Origin: Paraktedonobacter sp035294465 | GTDB taxonomy: Bacteria; Chloroflexota; Ktedonobacteria; Ktedonobacterales; Ktedonobacteraceae | Direction of reading: 5' to 3' | Assembly: GCA_035294465.1 (NCBI GenBank) | Contig: DATGKW010000090.1 | Coordinates: forward strand, 1 to 15,933 | DNA: 15,933 nucleotides | Part shown: positions 14,140-15,933 of the stretch, piece by piece | How the letters are laid out: each line of letters starts with the position of its first letter | Position numbering within the stretch: the stretch's first letter is position 1 | Translations under genes and position numbers: made by a program | Notes under the pieces: model-generated | The model's database searches: none | What the model was told of the DNA's origin: nothing | The model's input: the letters and a program-made list of their open reading frames with translations, nothing else

Positions 14140-15933
14140 TCATACAACCGTACAGGCTGCACCATTGAGCGTGAAGGCGGTTGGTGCAGAGTTGGTTGCA
14201 GTCCACGAACCATTGAAACCAGGTTCCGAGCCTGGAGAGCCGCCTGCCGAAATGGTCCCATTATACGAAAGGCTGGTCACTGTGACCACGCGACCGTCTT
14301 GCGAGAAGGTACCATTCCAGCCCTGCGTAATTGTCTGCCCGTTCGCAAACGAGAACTGAAGGGTCCAGCCATTGATCGCGGTTGTCCCTGTATTCGTGAT
14401 GGTGAAGCTGGCCCCAAAACCACCTTGCCACTGGTTTGTAATGGCATAATGTACGCTACAGCTTGTTCCAGAGACAGTGGGAGTTGGCGTTACTCCAACC
14501 GTCGGTGTTATCCCCAGGGTTGGAGCAGGTGTCGGTGTAGCACTCACTGTTGGGGTTGGAGTAACGCCAGAGGTAGCTGTTGTCGCAAGTGTTGGCGTCG
14601 AGGTCAGAGGCGTGACCGTAGGAGCAGGCGTAGATGACGTCACACCATGCAGGAAAGGAGTCGCTAGATTAGTGGGCGCGTTCGCCGAATCGAACAGGAG
14701 ATCGAATGAACCAGGACTCAGCACGCTCACGGTAAAGTAGAGCTCGTAAGGTCCACCGGATGGCAGGGTCGTGGCTGTGGAGGTAGAAACGGAACTCAGT
14801 CCATTCGGGTCGAGCTGATCGCCCAGAGAGCCGGAAGTTACAGTGGGATCCCACCTCGAAGAGCGGACGATTGCGTGTTTATTCGCGGCACAATCAGATG
14901 CCAGGCAGTAGCCAAATTCGAGGCCCAACTGAGCTGTTGCCGCGCCCCTTGTTCCATCGGTCCACGCCTGGAAAAGATATCGCCCACCAGGGATCACAGT
15001 CCCGGCTGGATAATTCGCGGAACTCACCCAGGTCTGCGAGGCGCCACTCGTGGCTAAACTCATCGTGGTCGCCTGACCAGTTGGCATGCTGGCATCCAAT
15101 CCGCTGCCCTGGTGCAAAAACAGGATCGGAGACTGCGCAGATGGGGCGGGCAACGCGGATGGCCGAGGAATCGCAAGGTTCGTTTCCGTTGTTGTGCTAT
15201 CGTAATCGAGGTTGAACGAGCCGGCGCTTTGCACCGTGACGGTGGTATAGAGGCCATAGGGTCCGCCCGAGGGAAGCGTCGTAGCTGATGAGGTCGTGTA
15301 CGTGCTGGTTGACCCGGCATCGCCTGCCTTGACCACCGGATTCCACGCGCCAGATCCGACGATAGACGCCCGGTTTGTGCAGCTTGTTCCGCTGCAGTAG
15401 CCAAATGATATATTGACCGTGGCGGAACTGCTTTCGCTCGTCCCGTCGGTAAAATCCTGAAACGTGTATGTACCGGCCGGGATCACCGTGCCTGCTGGAA
15501 GAGTCTCGGCCGTAGTCCAGGTGAGTTGTGAACCAATCGCCCCCAGACTGAAGCTGCTGGTCGTCGTGCTAGCCGGGTAAATGGTATCAAGGCTTCCACC
15601 ACTGTGCGGATAGAACGGAAGCATCCCGTCTGCTAACTCAAGATACTGGACTGCGTTATCTGGCCGGGCTGCTGAGCAGCTTCCACAGGAGCTGCCCGGT
15701 GTAGGAACATTCAGCCAGAAACCGTCTGTATTGCTGCTAACATCGATAGAGTCCTGGTAGAGCTGCTGAGGTGTAGGAACACCTGCTGGTGGATTGGTAC
15801 TCAATCCGGCAGTTACTATGACAGAAGGATTGGCCGCCCTTGCCTGGAGCGCAGCCTGGATCACGAATGCATCATAGTCGGCCTCTGTGAGCTCGTCGCT
15901 CTGCGCCTGGATGTGATAGCGGTTTGCTGCCTG
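14140..15933 (-). CDS. Secreted-type multidomain protein with C-terminal CBM2 (5' end missing)
   Basis: The frame is open to the right edge of the window, so the N-terminus and any signal peptide are missing; 597 residues are visible. Residues 1-105 (AANRYHIQAQSDEL..., ANPSVIVTAGLSTNP, DGFWLNVP, a CGSC pair) form a domain I recall from extracellular proteins of Ktedonobacteria and Actinobacteria but cannot name. Two beta-rich repeats of about 155 residues follow (105-259 and 269-426). They share PAGTVIP.G.Y.FQ.[FW]TDGT, FGYC...C, W[ND]P.V, TATTLPSGGPY.LY.TV.V...GSF.L and T.LA.P. A Thr/Pro linker (433-490) leads to a family 2 carbohydrate-binding module (491-597). Its features are a Cys near each end, NQWQGGF, NGWTL, QGWNG and GSWTATN. 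It probably binds cellulose, chitin or a similar glycan outside the cell. No hydrolase motif is visible. Confidence 0.9.
   Translation of the reverse strand, partial: QAANRYHIQAQSDELTEADYDAFVIQAALQARAANPSVIVTAGLSTNPPAGVPTPQQLYQDSIDVSSNTDGFWLNVPTPGSSCGSCSAARPDNAVQYLELADGMLPFYPHSGGSLDTIYPASTTTSSFSLGAIGSQLTWTTAETLPAGTVIPAGTYTFQDFTDGTSESSSATVNISFGYCSGTSCTNRASIVGSGAWNPVVKAGDAGSTSTYTTSSATTLPSGGPYGLYTTVTVQSAGSFNLDYDSTTTETNLAIPRPSALPAPSAQSPILFLHQGSGLDASMPTGQATTMSLATSGASQTWVSSANYPAGTVIPGGRYLFQAWTDGTRGAATAQLGLEFGYCLASDCAANKHAIVRSSRWDPTVTSGSLGDQLDPNGLSSVSTSTATTLPSGGPYELYFTVSVLSPGSFDLLFDSANAPTNLATPFLHGVTSSTPAPTVTPLTSTPTLATTATSGVTPTPTVSATPTPAPTLGITPTVGVTPTPTVSGTSCSVHYAITNQWQGGFGASFTITNTGTTAINGWTLQFSFANGQTITQGWNGTFSQDGRVVTVTSLSYNGTISAGGSPGSEPGFNGSWTATNSAPTAFTLNGAACTVV
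14461..14637 (-). repeat. Low-complexity Thr/Pro linker-coding region
   Basis: This segment encodes about 59 residues of repeated short units such as TPTPTVS, TPAPT and GVTPT. These are typical of flexible linkers before carbohydrate-binding modules. The underlying DNA repeats GT-rich hexamers and may vary in copy number between strains. Confidence 0.7.

Noticed and set aside
13798..14637. 279-codon plus-strand frame across the end of menE and the CBM2 gene
   Set aside because: It spans two convergent real genes in the wrong frame and is very rich in Arg, Cys and Ser, typical of a shadow frame.
14477..14740. Val/Gly-rich plus-strand frame (GVGVTPTVGV...)
   Set aside because: It is the antisense reading of the Thr/Pro linker, so its repeats are a by-product of that low-complexity sequence.

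Overview
The window looks like a chromosomal segment of a Ktedonobacteria-type Chloroflexota bacterium. This assignment is an inference from gene content: dipeptide-type ABC transporters, a solitary DNA methyltransferase whose tail resembles Chloroflexota methyltransferase-endonuclease fusions, a menaquinone operon, and a secreted CBM2 protein with a Thr/Pro linker. No rRNA or tRNA gene, CRISPR array or insertion sequence was seen.

Left part (1-3623, minus strand). The 5' end of an oligopeptide/dipeptide ABC permease lies downstream of its family-5 substrate-binding lipoprotein. A strong intrinsic terminator sits between them, so permease expression probably depends on read-through. The leader of the lipoprotein gene carries a perfect 15-bp inverted repeat with a 72-nt spacer. 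Further upstream is a solitary beta-class DNA methyltransferase whose C-terminal endonuclease-like extension appears broken off and frameshifted.

Middle (3703-4335, plus strand). Divergent from the methyltransferase is a bacterial member of the ERG2 / sigma-1-receptor family. It keeps both acidic residues of the ligand pocket and has a hydrophobic C-terminal helix.

Core (4415-14087, plus strand). This is a nearly complete classical (o-succinylbenzoate) menaquinone operon: menF, menD, menH, menB, menC, then a DEDDh 3'-5' exonuclease overlapping menC, then an unknown protein made of two related halves, then menE. Together these genes take chorismate to 1,4-dihydroxy-2-naphthoyl-CoA. The thioesterase, MenA and MenG are not in the window. 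The probable promoter has a perfect TATAAT inside a 28-bp dyad. A short reading frame between the exonuclease and the unknown gene begins with the same 18-nt leader and start as menE and aligns without gaps to the MenE N-terminus, suggesting a rearrangement at the 3' end of the operon.

Right part (14140-15933, minus strand). A convergent gene, cut by the window end, encodes a large secreted-type protein with a domain of unknown function, two ~155-residue beta-rich repeats, a Thr/Pro linker and a C-terminal cellulose-binding CBM2 domain. A small GC-rich hairpin lies between it and menE.
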